A stretch of DNA of 64,000 nucleotides. Origin: Leptoclinus maculatus (lineage: Eukaryota > Chordata > Actinopteri > Perciformes > Stichaeidae). The stretch's first letter is position 1. Every line of letters starts with the position of its first letter. Position numbers and translations under genes: made by a program. The notes under the pieces were generated by a model. That model did not search any database. It was not told the origin of the DNA and was given only the letters and a program-made list of their open reading frames with translations. Positions 49,601-62,372 of the stretch are shown here, one piece after another. The stretch covers positions 34,639,885 to 34,703,884 of the forward strand of contig JAVDOI010000001.1 of NCBI GenBank assembly GCA_032191485.1, in the 5' to 3' direction.

Positions 49601-51816
49601 TTTTTAAAGCAGGCACTTCTGGCTCTAGGAACTTGTGTCTGATTAAGAAATCCATAATCATAACAAAACATTGTGTTTTTATTTCGCATTCATTTTGATT
49701 TTAAAACTAAAACTTTTTTTTTTTCATAAGACAGCACTCTAAAAAGCTTAGAAAGCTTCTTGATCTTCTGACAAAACATGACAGTGTGATACAGCCGTTA
49801 GGCAGTGCTTTGTCTGGCTGGTACAGAGGGCAGAGGCTGCCATCAGCAACCAGCCAGCAGCCATTCAGTCTGCCTGTTCCGAGCTGCAAACCAACACTGT
49901 GCAAAAACTGTCTTGTGCTTTTGTGGGGCATCTGCTGTGCAGTGATAAGGACCGAGCTGTTTCACTTTTCTTTGCAACACAGCACAGAATTTTTGAGCTA
50001 ATTATATATCTTATTGTATTGTTATAGGAAGTCATGTGAGATAAAATTCTCCCTCAACCTGTACGTCAGGACTGATGTTAGTGTGAGTGCAGAGCAGGAT
50101 GTAAAACAAGGCTTCTTTACAAAGTGATGAAAAACGAAACGCAAGAGCACATCTGCTCCGCTCTGATTACAGAACTGAAACGCAGCGCAACTTAACTTTC
50201 ATATTTCTGTACTGAGAGCTCACTTTGCCAGCACCTCTGAATCAGCAGCCTGAGGTTCAACACGATCGCTGAGAAGTCCAGCGAGTCCATGCGAGTCCTG
50301 GGAGGACCATTTACCGTCGGTATGTAGCTTCACGTTGGGTGGTGTGCTGAAACAGCTCATCGTACGTTTCGTGGAGCTGCACACATCCAAACTATTGCCG
50401 TTTGTTCTGACTTTTGTACTATAGCAGCAATATCGCCCCCTACATTAGTTTTTCTTGGTACTGCCTGGCAATATGGTAGTGGTGGGTGATCAAGTGAGTG
50501 GGCAATAAAAATAGTTGTTAATATAAAACTTAAACTACAACAGGCTGAGGACCGGCTTTGTTAGCGGTTGCTTAGTTCCATCTGTGATTTGAGCGATGTC
50601 TATGAGACTTGAACCAATGAGCAAAGTCCCATGTTTACATTTGCTTACAAAAAAGTGAAATTTCACTTCACCTTTAACATGGTTAGAGCATTGAACTCTT
50701 TTGTAACAGACTCACAATACTGTGGTGTTTCTAGTGTTTCACTGGCTGCCTCTTTTCACTGGAGGCTTGATAAGCCTCATTACTGGTCTTTAGCTTGTTT
50801 TTTTCACCTTTAACAGGTGATGTGAGAGGTGCAACACATTTAGCCAGCTGCTTTTGCAAATGGAGACAGCCTGAGGCTATTTTTCTCCATTTCCTCATGA
50901 ATGAGCATGCCAGTTCACACGTGCATATGGCATTTTTTTTTTGACGAATTTTATATATTTTGCTAAATATTTTATTTTCCCAGTTTCTTTATTTCTCATT
51001 TTAGACAATTGTTGATGGTTTTTTATTGTGTTAAATCCCTACTTTTGGATTCAAATCAGCTCTCTTTGTATTTTACTGTCAATGCAATGACAACAAAAAG
51101 TTTAACCACTGTAGGAATCACATTGTCCATTTTCCTTCATAGGGAGTGTAGAGCTTCTCAGGTTTTAACATCTTCTCGATCTATTAGGCGAGTCCGGACC
51201 CAGACGCCGTTGTCTCCGGACCTGGACCTATAACCGATGCGGTGCGGTTCTATTTTAACTGGCGCAGCTTTTCTAGCCTTTACGGCATTCGTTCAGTGGT
51301 CCAGGAAACATCACAACCATCTCACGTGATGCTACTCGGCCAATCAAATATGTGTATTCTGATAAGCGTCGCCCTCGACTCGAGTGAGATATTCACACGC
51401 ATGGGAGAGATACCCAACAGTCGGAAAAAGTATGTGAGTCAGAGAAGTTATTTCATATGGCCTTCTCCAAAAAGAGAAAAGTGGACAGCTTAAGAGCCTT
51501 TAACCAATAATGGACAGACTCTTTTTTTGTTCATTCTTCCCACGGGCAGTTCAACCAGTATGTCTCATATGTTCAGATAAATGTACCCACTCAAATCCAA
51601 AATGAAGGCACAGAAAAATAAACCTAAGAGCCCAATATGATCAGAATCCTAACATAACATTTTTTACTGTCCAACAATGCTGTAAACAGAGAGGAATAGA
51701 GCTGAAACAAGTAGTTTACATACACTCACAGAAATATTTAGGCATAATGATTAGGATTTATGTATTTTAATTGCATATAAAATTTCCATCCATTTGGATT
51801 ACATAGTTTTAACATA

Positions 51817-52193
51817 AATAATACTAATAAACTTAATGTAATGTATATTTGCTAGTCAAACATAAATGAAACACATAAAATGTATGTAATAATACTAATA
51901 AACTTAATGTAATTTATATTTGCTAGTCAAACATAAATGAAACACATAAAATGTATGTAACAATACTAATAAACTTAATGTAATGTATATTTGCTAGTCA
52001 AACATAAATGAAACACATAAAATGTATGTAATAATACTAATAAACTTAATGTAATTTATATTTGCTAGTCAAACATAAATGAAACACATAAAATGTATGT
52101 AACAATACTAATAAACTTAATGTAATTTATATTTGCTAGTCAAACATAAATGAAACACGTAAAATGTATGTAATAATACTAATAAACCCAATG
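51817..52193. repeat. 71-bp tandem array, five full units plus a partial
   Basis: Units start at 51817, 51888, 51959, 52030, 52101 and 52172 (partial). They are nearly identical. Two variable sites (AATAAT/AACAAT at the start and GTAATG/GTAATT inside) alternate between neighbouring units, so a 142-bp higher-order period is visible in the middle of the array. Confidence 0.95.
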
Positions 52194-52317
52194 TGTTTTG
52201 AATACACAATATAATTTTTATTAATAAAACCAATGTTCTTTCAAATTTGTTCTAAACATTTCAAATGTTTCCATTCTCCACACTCTCATCTAATACAAAA
52301 AAAAAAAACATGTTACT

Positions 52318-52770
52318 ATGTACAGTTGTGTTTAAAATAATAGCAGTGTTTAAAAAAAAAGAGTAAAGCCCAAAATCCTTATAATAGCTTGTATTCCCAT
52401 ACACGCCAATGCAGTGGGAACACTGCACAGTCTATTCCAAATCAAAACATGAAGAAAAATTTCTGAAATGTATTACTTCACAGAAAGTGAAGAAAAAGGA
52501 ATATTAGGGTGTGTCTGCATTTGTCTTTACAAACTGAAAAATGCTTTAAGATCTAGCTTTCCTGCAAATCACTGAACAAATACTGTACTTAGTTGTATAA
52601 CCACTGTTTCTGAGAACTGCTTCACATCTGTGTTGCATGGAGTCAACCAACTTCTGGCACCTGTGAACAGGTATTCCAGCCCACGACGATTGGACTACAT
52701 TCCACAATTCCTCTGTTCACAGGTGCCAGAAGTTGGTTGACTCCATGCAACACAGATGTGAAGCAGTTCT
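52318..52770. mobile_element. Tc1/mariner-like remnant ending in a snap-back hairpin
   Basis: Begins 'acagttgtgtttaaaataat' then 'agcagtgttt', a terminal sequence I recognise from a fish Tc1-like family. It runs on through 'gaacactgcacagtctattc' to 'caggtattccagcccacgac', and then turns back on itself at 52713. Confidence 0.6.
52613..52770. repeat. Perfect 58-bp inverted repeat with 42-bp loop
   Basis: 52613-52670 is the exact reverse complement of 52713-52770. The loop is 52671-52712. No mismatches were found by direct comparison. Confidence 0.95.
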
Positions 52771-52779
52771 TCTTGAAGC

Positions 52780-53440
52780 AGTGTGAAAGTGTGACGTAAG
52801 AGTGACGCAGTTTAGCTAGCCTGAGCGGCATTAGCATAACCGGCGGTAGCCTAACCATTAGTAGCAGAAGGGCGTTCCGCCTCGGGCATCGTGAAACGAC
52901 GCCTTGTATCAGACGCGGGTTGCGACAATCCCCGCAGTGCACTACAACCAGTGTTGTTACCTTTCACGCTGTCAAGCGAGTCAGGACGTAAAAACTGTTT
53001 CTAGCTAGTGCTGAGCCAGATAGCAAGTGCTAGCGAACCATGGTGAGACTAGCCACATAGCCACATGGTGGAAGTTAGCTATTGACGAACGCGGCAGCAG
53101 CTTGGCATGCAGAGTGTTCTCTACCGTAGGTCTGCTTTGGAAGCAACGTCGCGACGAAGCCAGACGTATTTCACAATCAGCGCAACGATGCTAACCGGCG
53201 CCAAAGCCGCTAGCTCGTGCTAAATCACATAGCAGGCCATTCTAAATTCACCAACCTCTCAAATATAATTGCCAAAAGAACCATATCCGTCTTCGTAAAA
53301 CAAATACTTCTAAAATAACATATTACTTAAGATGGCAAATGATTGGACTTACCTTATAACTTGGTCCTGCTCGGTCAGTCAAAATCTGATTCAAATGCCA
53401 AGTCCACGGCTCAGAGGTCACGTGTCACGTCGGTGAAGTG
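52780..53440 (-). other. CpG-rich patch with a minus-strand donor-like site
   Basis: A CpG-dense stretch (about 52780-53250) in otherwise AT-rich DNA. On the minus strand, CAAGTTATAAG|GTAAGTCC (donor at 53352) is a strong 5' splice site. Upstream of it lie CACGTG-type and TGACGT-type motifs (53415-53450). This could be a promoter plus first exon of an antisense transcript or of a transposon. I cannot tell which. Confidence 0.3.
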
Positions 53441-56062
53441 ACGTTTCCTTACGCAGAGCGTCAGTTTATGATTCAGTCAAGTAAAGTTTACTTGATTTGA
53501 TTACATTCAGGTTATACTAAAGCATATTTACGTAATGTTTAAGTGTTTGAATGAATAAACTTTTGATTTCATACATTTCAGTTACATTTTATTTAAAAAT
53601 ATTATTTAATGTTTATGAGGGCCAAGAATCGTTTTTTTGAGTGTACAGACAAAGCCCCTGCACACAATTTTCTCTTTTTAGAAGATAACAATAATTTGGA
53701 TATCTTGGCTTTTTTGATTGACATCACTTCACACCTGAATTAAGTAAATTTAAAGCTTCAGGACAATTCAGTTAAATTCATTTTTCTAAAATGAAGTACT
53801 TTATTTTAAGAGTCCCATTTTTCAAAAGCTTTCTGTTCTTTTTTTATCCAGCCCTTATTTTACTTGAAATGAGAGAACATTTATTTATTAATAGTGTATG
53901 TATTATTTATAATTAATCCAGTCCAATTTGAAATCTGACAATAAATATTGTTGATATATTATTCAATTGAATTTAATCAGTTGTTGACTACATACAGACG
54001 TTAATACAACTAATAGGCTACTAATCATAGTGCAAGTTAGACAGTATTGTGATGTTCCGGACCTTTGCATGAGAAAATTCTCTCTAACTGGACCTCGCTG
54101 AATTTTAATTTAATACCCCTGCTCTAGATCACGTTGTATTTTTCAGTCTGTAACATTTTGCCTTTCTCCAGCAACACATCAGCAGTTCATGGTTATACAG
54201 ACATTGTCATATCCATCAACAACGCAGTTGCTCTCAATCAAGCGTTAAGACGTTAAGACTTTCAGTCCTAAAAACAGTACAAATGACAGAAGTGTAGTTA
54301 CTGGTTGAAATGAAAAGCTGACTGTTGCTGTGGTTTGAGTTACGAAACTATCCATTGCACACATACAATATACTAATACTGCCACTTTTAAAACATTCAA
54401 AATAAACTTTACCTATTGTGAAAAACTTTTTCTATGTTTAATTTCCACAGAATAATTTGATTCCGTTTCTGAACCTTCAGTCCATCATTCTGTCTTTGAT
54501 TTCCACATCTCTCAATTTACAGGATGCCATGTTTGTTTCTACATGAAAGAGATGGAACGGAAGAGAGGAAATAAAAAACAACAACAGATGAGATAAAAGG
54601 AAACCTCAAAGGCCTCATTAAAACATCCCTCCATTAAAGGCAAGGGCGTACAACAAATAAGGACAGTAACTGAGCTGAAAAGCAAGTGTAGCAGATATCA
54701 ACCAAAGGAAATAACCTGTAAAATAACAGACACGATAATTCAAGCAACATAGATGAAAACAGAGCTGATATAAATGCTTTATGTCATGTGATTCGTATCT
54801 TGTTTCAGATCAGTGTAGTGGGAAATGTCCGACACAGAAGTGAAAGACCTTTGTTGAGATAAACATAAGCGTATTTATTTTCTGCCTGTTCAAAATATCA
54901 AGCATCACCATGTGCCATGCAGGGCCATGAGTATGCAAGACAGCATTAGCTGATGTAGTGTTTGGTTGAAGTGGAAACCTGTCCACATTTGGCCCTTGTT
55001 GATTTAAATGATCTGTTTCTCCTTAATGAGATGAGACTTCTAATTTGAGTAATTTATCAACAGTGTGATGGCCGAAACACAATCTTAGGAAAATGAATGA
55101 CCAGTTAAATGTGTATTTTGTTTTTGTATTTTTTTATAGAATTTTTCAGCTCCTGGGTTTGACAACAACCCATCTCATTATCACATTTCAGGCTGGTGTT
55201 ATCCGTCTTCCACAGGCAGCTCTGTCTCCAGTTTGACCCACAGATCATTTCTCCTCCTCTGAACAGAAATGGGGAAATCTTGATTGATATCGTTGTCCAG
55301 GCCTTCGGCTAATTTGCAGATGTTGGGAATGGATAGTCGGTTATCAAACCTGAAGAGCTACAACCATTATTCGTCTGAGTCTATCTACCCCATAAGCACA
55401 TTTTATACTCTGCAGCATTTGTCTCACTTTCTCTCACTTCACTTTCTTGTCAGCCTCCCCAAACACATTATTGTTACTATTAGCTCTTTTTTTTTACCCA
55501 CAGCAATGGACCTCATGTAGCACCCTCCTCTTAAATTCCTTATATATGGTCACTTAATTGTATGTTAATAATGTTGATTGACGAAGGTGCTACGATTCTT
55601 TATCACACATAGGTTTGGTGGGGTGTCAAGGTGGATGGTGGGCGTAGAAAGTGCAGGATTTTGCCACTGGAGACGGGTTCATATCTAATGCTTTGCTTAA
55701 GGTTTGGGAAAAGTGTTTTTTTTGTTAAATAATTCACAAAGTAAACACATAATATTCTGCTTGAAGGCACTGTTTATTTGCTGTAAGTTCCAGCAGTCTG
55801 ACCTGACGTGAAATGTCTGTATTAAACTTTTGTGACATGGAGTAAGTTTGCACTTTTACCTTTTTCTTCATTGTGAGTTCCTGAACATAACTATGAATAA
55901 TGTAATAATGCTTCAGTTGCTACGAGCAGATATTGTAACGTAAAGATATATTCTCAAAAAAAGAATATAATACATTACATGGGAACGGTTTGCAAATACG
56001 TTCTGTAGCCACACATATTTACTGTTGAAATAGTAGTAAATGATTGTCAATTTTAGGAGACA

Positions 56063-56068
56063 GTGTGT

Positions 56069-56099
<31 letters not shown>

Positions 56100-56101
56100 G
56101 G
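56063..56101. repeat. (GT)10 followed by (G)19
   Basis: GT dinucleotides from 56063 run directly into 19 G (56083-56101). A simple-sequence repeat. Confidence 0.95.
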
Positions 56102-57404
56102 TCTGGGGTGAGAGAACAGGATCTGTAGTGTGAGTGCAAGTTAATTACAGTCTGAAGGTGTCTGAATTATACAAATAGTCAACTGTTCAGCAGAAACTGA
56201 CTTATGTGGACGTCTAAAGGATTCCCTCAGTTTTAGTGAGAATAACATTAAAAAGCTGATAAGAAACCTGTTTTGCGTGTACGTGGCTAGAAGAAATATA
56301 TCCAGGGAAATCAGGCCCGTCTGATCTCTTCACCCGATTACAGAAGCCAGGATTCTCGTATACATGACTTTTCACACATCAGGCAACTGAGGTGTAAAGG
56401 TGTAATCTGAATACTTAAGTGCATGTCAACACACTGAGTCAGAGCAGCTCAGTAATTGTACCAAACATGTAACAACATTAAATGTTCTCCTGTTCACTTT
56501 CTATTCAGGATGGTGTGAATGGTACATTTTTGAATGCGGTGTAACGTTTGTCAGCTCTTCTATCAGCACAAACCTCAGGAGACGAGCTGCTTCTTGAATA
56601 GAGACTCTCACAATAGCTCTGGTTGTTAGGTGACCTGTGCCTTATTTCACTCAAAAACTCCTCGAATGACAATTCAAGGAGCTTTCCACCTGAATAATTG
56701 ATCAGCTGTCCACAGAGGCCATGATCAAAAACAAAACATAAAGTGAAATACTGATATCTGTGTCTGCCATCCAAATCCATGTAGACTTCATTAATATAGA
56801 GCAGAGACTTCTATTACATGCAGCGGGTAATAACAAGAAAAACTAGACAGTGTTTTAAAGATTCTGTTACTACTTTTCAGTGAAATATATAGAACATACT
56901 ATGTCAAAAACTTTCACACTTAAGATCTTTTGCTATTCATTAAAAAAATATCTTTCCCATTGTAGATGAACATTTTTGTACAATTTGACTGGGATTATTT
57001 GCATTGCTATGAAAGAATAGTTAAATATGGAGGAAAAGAAATTCCCTGAGAACCCAGTTGGCCTTCTGTTGAATAGTTATTTCACCAAAGACCAAATATT
57101 TTATGAATATGTAACAATCACTGACAGACCCAGACTTCTTGTTCTTTAAAGTTGCTGTTCTTATCACCAAAAAATGTTATCAGAGGAATTAGCTGCCAAG
57201 CCTTTCTTAATTTTGATTCGTAAACCATTCCTCAGTGAAGTGTTTATTTGTTAAAGCCTTTAGTTTAATCTGATGGATCAGGAGAGTTTCCTTCTGAATT
57301 TAAATGTAATCGTGATTATGTGCAAATGTTTTGCAGTTTTCACTTTCTCGCTGTGTCACACAAACACATGCTAACACAAACCTTTTGGTTTTTAGCCACA
57401 TTTG

Positions 57405-57905
57405 CATGCTTCGCTCTGGGGATGGCAATGTCTGTTGGTTGGTTGGAAATATCTCAATAACTGTTGGATGGAGGGAGAAACATTCACAGTCCCCAGAGGA
57501 TTAATCCTTCTTACTCTGGTGATCCTCTGATATTTTCTTTAGCGTCAGCGTAAAAGTTGTAATTTATCTTGTCAAATTCCACAGCATCTACTAAGTGGAT
57601 TGGCAGAAATTATTATGCAGATATTCATGGTTCCTGGACAATGTATCCTAATGACTTTGGTGATTATGAGTTTGATTTGTTGTTGTGAGTGAAATGTCTC
57701 AACAACTAATGGAATTAAATTTGGTTCACACATTTATAGCCCCCTGATGATGAATTGTAATTTGAGTGACCTGCTGACGTTTCCTCTAGTGCCACCATCA
57801 GAATAAATATTTCAATTTGTCCAACCAAAACTTTGGTTTATAACAAAATACCTGCAAAATCGTTGACTTTCTCATCAGCCTCAGCTGTACTGTGGCCTCA
57901 CAGCC
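57405..57905. repeat. Percomorph dispersed repeat
   Basis: Contains 'aaatatctcaataactgttg' then 'gatgga', 'cagatattcatggttcctgg', 'tgaaatgtctcaacaactaa', 'gctgacgtttcctctagtgc' then 'caccatcag', and 'atcagcctcagctgtactgt'. This is a family with internal repeated blocks that is common in perch-like fish. The copy is moderately diverged. Confidence 0.65.
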
Positions 57906-59999
57906 ATAGTGGGCTGTAAACTCTTATTGTTGTTTGGCTTGTTAAGAGAATACACACATTTGTTTATGTGTGAGTTATTTACTCCAAACTAGTTTGATAG
58001 AAAGTTCAGAATACAGTGGAAATCAATGGGCATCACAATAAATGCACTACAACACAGTATTAATGCCTCTGACACATTATTTCAAACCCACTTTTTGGTG
58101 TCTGGTTTTACAAAAACTGTGATTAATTGTTTGTGATTAGCTGCACTGACGTCCCATCAGTTCATAATTGAGGCTGAAATATTTCAAGATTTGTGATTGT
58201 GTTTTGCGATCTTCAGTCTAGCTGGATAATGTGTCACAGTGTTTGTGTCCAGACAGGAGAATTTAATGGAGCTTCCCGAGCTTCTGACTCAGACGATTCT
58301 GATTACAGTGTCCGAGAACAGAGCCCCAGGAGAGAAGAGACTGATGAGTGAGAGCTGGAGGCAGAGGCAGAGCGACGGCCACAGAAACGCCTTGAAACGT
58401 CCTGAACACAGTTTAATGACAAGAAAAGAGAAAATGCAGGATCTCTGCAGACACAGACACCACCACACACATCTAGTGGGTCATAAGTGGGTCTCAAAAG
58501 CAGAAAATCAGTTTGATAGAAAATACACAAACAAATAGGTCTTGGTTGAAAAATTCCAGGGGTTATACTTTAAAACATCATTGTAAATATTTGGTATCAG
58601 CTAGGAAAGAGAGATGCCCTCAGTGATAGATTAATGGCCTTCTTCACCCTGTACTTTTCCATGCCTTGGGCTACATCAGTTTATTTTTCTGCTCTCAGGT
58701 GAACTCTCTGAAATATTTTTGATTTATATCCTACGCGGACGTGTGCTTTTCTGAGAGGAGGCTGCACCTCAGACTCAACTTAATAAAGAAAACAACTCCC
58801 AGTAAAGGACAAATAATGTTAAGCGTGGGGCATAGATACAGCTTGAAAGATACAAATTGAAAAGATACAGTGAAGAAGCACTTTCACAGGCTCAGTGCAG
58901 AGGAAGTGAGATCTGATAGGATGTTACAGAAAAGGCATCTCAGATGACTGAATTTAATGGAATAACAAATCCAGCTTTTCAAGTTGAACAGTGGGAATGA
59001 GAAATGTGGCGCAGGAGCAAAATGTCCGCAGCTTGATCTCAAATAACGTCAGTGCTGTCTCCTAATATCTGATGTTGTTCCAAAGAAGGAAAATATTGTA
59101 GTTAGTTGCTCAGAATTTGTCAGCGATAATGACATTGAATTTTCCGAGGAGAATTCTTCTCCTAAAAGAGAAAAACGCACAAAGAAAGCCTTTGTAGAGT
59201 GATCTCAACACTTTAATGAGGAGAAACGAACAAAAGGGGTAGAGATGACAAAAGCCGCTGCAAGTAAACATGACCGCCCTCCTAAAATCTGCCACTGAAT
59301 ATCCCCTCATAGTAATAAACAAAGAGAAAGACAAAGCCACACACCCCTCTCTTTAAGAGGAAATGCCAGTGTGACGTGCCAGCCACTGATGCGTCCTAAT
59401 GAGAGCCAGTCATAGGCCCATACAGCACCTATACAGTAGTGGACTCTGCCCCCACCCAGTAAACACATTAATTGGTTATTAGCTGTATTTACTGTCACAA
59501 CGTTGAGAGTACTGTGAGAGAGGATTATAAATGTGCTGTATGAGTATGCACAGCAGATTAAAGTCAGTGTGTAGGAGCTGCCATGTTCTGCAAACACAAG
59601 AATCTTCTTCATGATACACTTTGTCGTGAGCGTGGAGGTAGACTGGTGGAGCTCCAGATGTCAAGAGTGCCATGCACCATGAACACAGTGACTCTACTCT
59701 CAGCTGTGAACTAAATTGTTTAAAGTGTTGAGTCATTTTGTAAGTAACACAAAAATACTTCGACAACGCACCTCACTAGCAGATTGGTATCCCTTTTTCC
59801 CTTTATGTTGACTATTTTAAGGGCAGGTTTCAGTTTATTTAACCTTCATTCATCACATTTTTTAGTCACTCACGACAGCACGACAAGATGTTAAGAAACA
59901 GTTGTCTATGTACACATCCAGCAGACACAAAACAACATTAGTATTCATTTGGAGGTTTTTTTTGCTCCATTTTGTTCGCCACCAACTCCTGAGATAATC

Positions 60000-60245
60000 A
60001 TCAATCTATTTAGCTGCTAAATGCTCCACAATATTCACCAGCTAGTCGCTAACTTTGTGGACTGTTTGTGCTGGCCAGGTTTATCAGAGCTTTTTCCACT
60101 GCCTGCTGCTGCTGGAAAAAAGATTGATGAGAGCAGTAAGAGTGAAACAAAACAGTATATTTGCAGGCGGGAACAGTAAAACATTCTGTAGACCTCAGAG
60201 GAATTGCAGAGTTGTGATTCTCTGCAGCGTAAGCGACACCTGTCA
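60000..60245. repeat. Dispersed repeat, copy 2 (partner at 18130-18400)
   Basis: Shares the ordered blocks listed for the partner copy, including 'agctgctaaatgctccaca' and 'caccagctagtcgctaactt'. Confidence 0.55.
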
Positions 60246-61198
60246 AATTTAAACATTCTTTTGATATACTGTTAATGTTTAAACATTGATTAGCACAGCT
60301 TTAAATTTGATGTCGTATGATTATAAATTAAACAAGTCTTGTCACAAGGACTGGTGTCATCTTATTAAACCAAAATTTGAGGAAAATGTGTGCATCATTA
60401 TTCATAGCCTATATATTAGCACGGTTTCCTTTACCAAATGCTTTACACGTTGCACGTCTTGGCACAACATGGAATAAAATGCATGACTTTTAAAACGTAT
60501 CCCCAAAACAACAACTACTAATGTAGTTAACAAAAAACAAAATGTTCTCACGTAAAATAAGATGGGTTATTCGTAATATATACTAATGTATTCATAATCT
60601 GGCATTTAAGGCAAGAACAGCAGGCCAAGTAGACCAAGATGCAGTAAATACTAACACCTGAATGTGATGCTGATCACATTCCTGGGGGATTGACTGACAG
60701 GTAGCCTGCCTGCAGAATAGCTGCGGTATACAAGGATGAAAGGCAGTATATGAATGTCAGCACACTGACCAGTTTCCTCCAGTCTTTAGTCCAGACTGTG
60801 GACGAGCCGGGAGGTTGTTTCTTCTGAGATCTAAGACCCTCACGGGCTGGCTCTTGGGGGACCTGAGATGTAATTTGAAACCAGTCGATGCCACGATCAA
60901 TTTAATCTTTAGAATTGATTCCAAACCTCAGAGACAGCCAAATGCAGAGATGATGAAACAGGACTAATATGATTGTGTCATTTAGCTTCAGTTAGGCGCC
61001 TATCAGCAATATGTCCTGCCACCTGCAGCTAAAATGGTTAAAGCAGGAACGGAACGAGATGAAAGCATGACTCACCATGTGGCTGTAAGATAACACAACA
61101 GTAGTTTTGGACTGAAACACAGTTGAACTTGTCTTTTCACCTGCAAATATGTTGGAATAGAAAAAAACAAGCTACACATTTACGCAAGTGTAGTTGAG

Positions 61199-62372
61199 AG
61201 AGGTGGAAGGGGAGCCAATTGTGTTCACCTGTTACAAAATGCAAACTGGTGTTTTTTTCTAGTAAGTACTTTTATGTGAGTACTCTGAAGAGATCGCAAC
61301 ATGGTGAAGGGAATCATGTCGCTGTGAGGTGCTGTCGAAAAACAACAACTTTGTATGCTTTTAACGCAGGGCTGTTTTCAAAGGATGCTTTTGCAATATT
61401 AAATATATATACTTTTTTAGGAGTAGAAGTGAAAGTAGTCATTGAAATAACTACTTGAGTAAGAGAACAAAAGTATTTACTGAAAAAAAATACTTGAGTG
61501 GCAAGTCTTTTATTTGATAAAAGTTCAAGAAGTGAACATTCATTTGTGATAAAATGACAAGTCATCGTCTCCTGATTAGATAACCTGCCACATATGCACC
61601 GGACAATATTCACAGGCTGTACCTCTTATATGTGACAGCAATATATTAATATTATACTCAATATGTAAAGATTTATTTATTAAAGATTAATTACATTATT
61701 TGCTTGTTGTCCATTGTTATATGATTTGGCAAATGAATCAGCAAATCGTGTGTTTGTGTATAATAGTCTGTAATGTCATGAAGTAAATATAAAGAGTGTC
61801 AACATGTTAAAGTGTCTTTGAACTTGATCATTCCAGTTTAGATGTCCCAAGTCCCAGTTCCCAGACAGCCACAGATCACATCCACGTCTCTCCAATCACA
61901 TGAAGACAATAAGATTAGAGAAGTGGACGAATCAGTCTGTTAACTTTCTGAAAATGTCTCATACTAGTTTAATGCCTCATCATGAAGCATGATAGACTGT
62001 GTGTATATGATATTAAGTGTATTAGCATTAACACAACAGACTGTGTCTATATTAGCTGCTAGTGCTATGTGAAACCCATAGCATCAACGTTGCTCCTGCT
62101 GTAGCTTCAGCCATGCTACTTTGAGTCATGTGTTGACTCCAGTAGCATAACAGAGCACCAGCAGACCTGGGACCAGCTGACCACCTGCCTACAAACGGAT
62201 CATGAATGCATAAAAAAATATATAAATAAAAGCAAAGTAATGAGATTTCCCTAAAAATCGAACCAAGTAAGAGTAAAAAGTATACTGAAACCTATCAGTA
62301 CAATTTACTCAAAAAGGTTTCTTGAGCACATGTAAGAAAGTAAATGTAACTGGTTACTACCCGCCGACAGAC
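61199..62372. mobile_element. Diverged TIR repeat ('AGAGGTGG...' family)
   Basis: The left side 'gagaggtggaagg' and the right side 'taactggttactacccgccg' then 'acag' resemble the inverted ends of a very common fish repeat whose interior has 'tacttgagtaa' phrases. These phrases are present at 61445-61505 and 62300-62340. It is strongly diverged and the limits are uncertain. Confidence 0.45.

Larger units (their letters stand above)
51721..53645. mobile_element. Possible composite TIR element
   Basis: TACACTCACAGAAATATTTA at 51721 and the reverse complement of TACACTCAAAAAAACGATTC ending at 53645 could be terminal repeats, but similarity is limited and no clear target duplication is seen. If real, the element would enclose the 71-bp array, the Tc1-like remnant and the CpG-rich patch. 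Confidence 0.3.

Noticed and set aside
51817..52193. CRISPR-like array of 71-bp periodicity
   Set aside because: The whole 71 bp is repeated, with no unique spacers.
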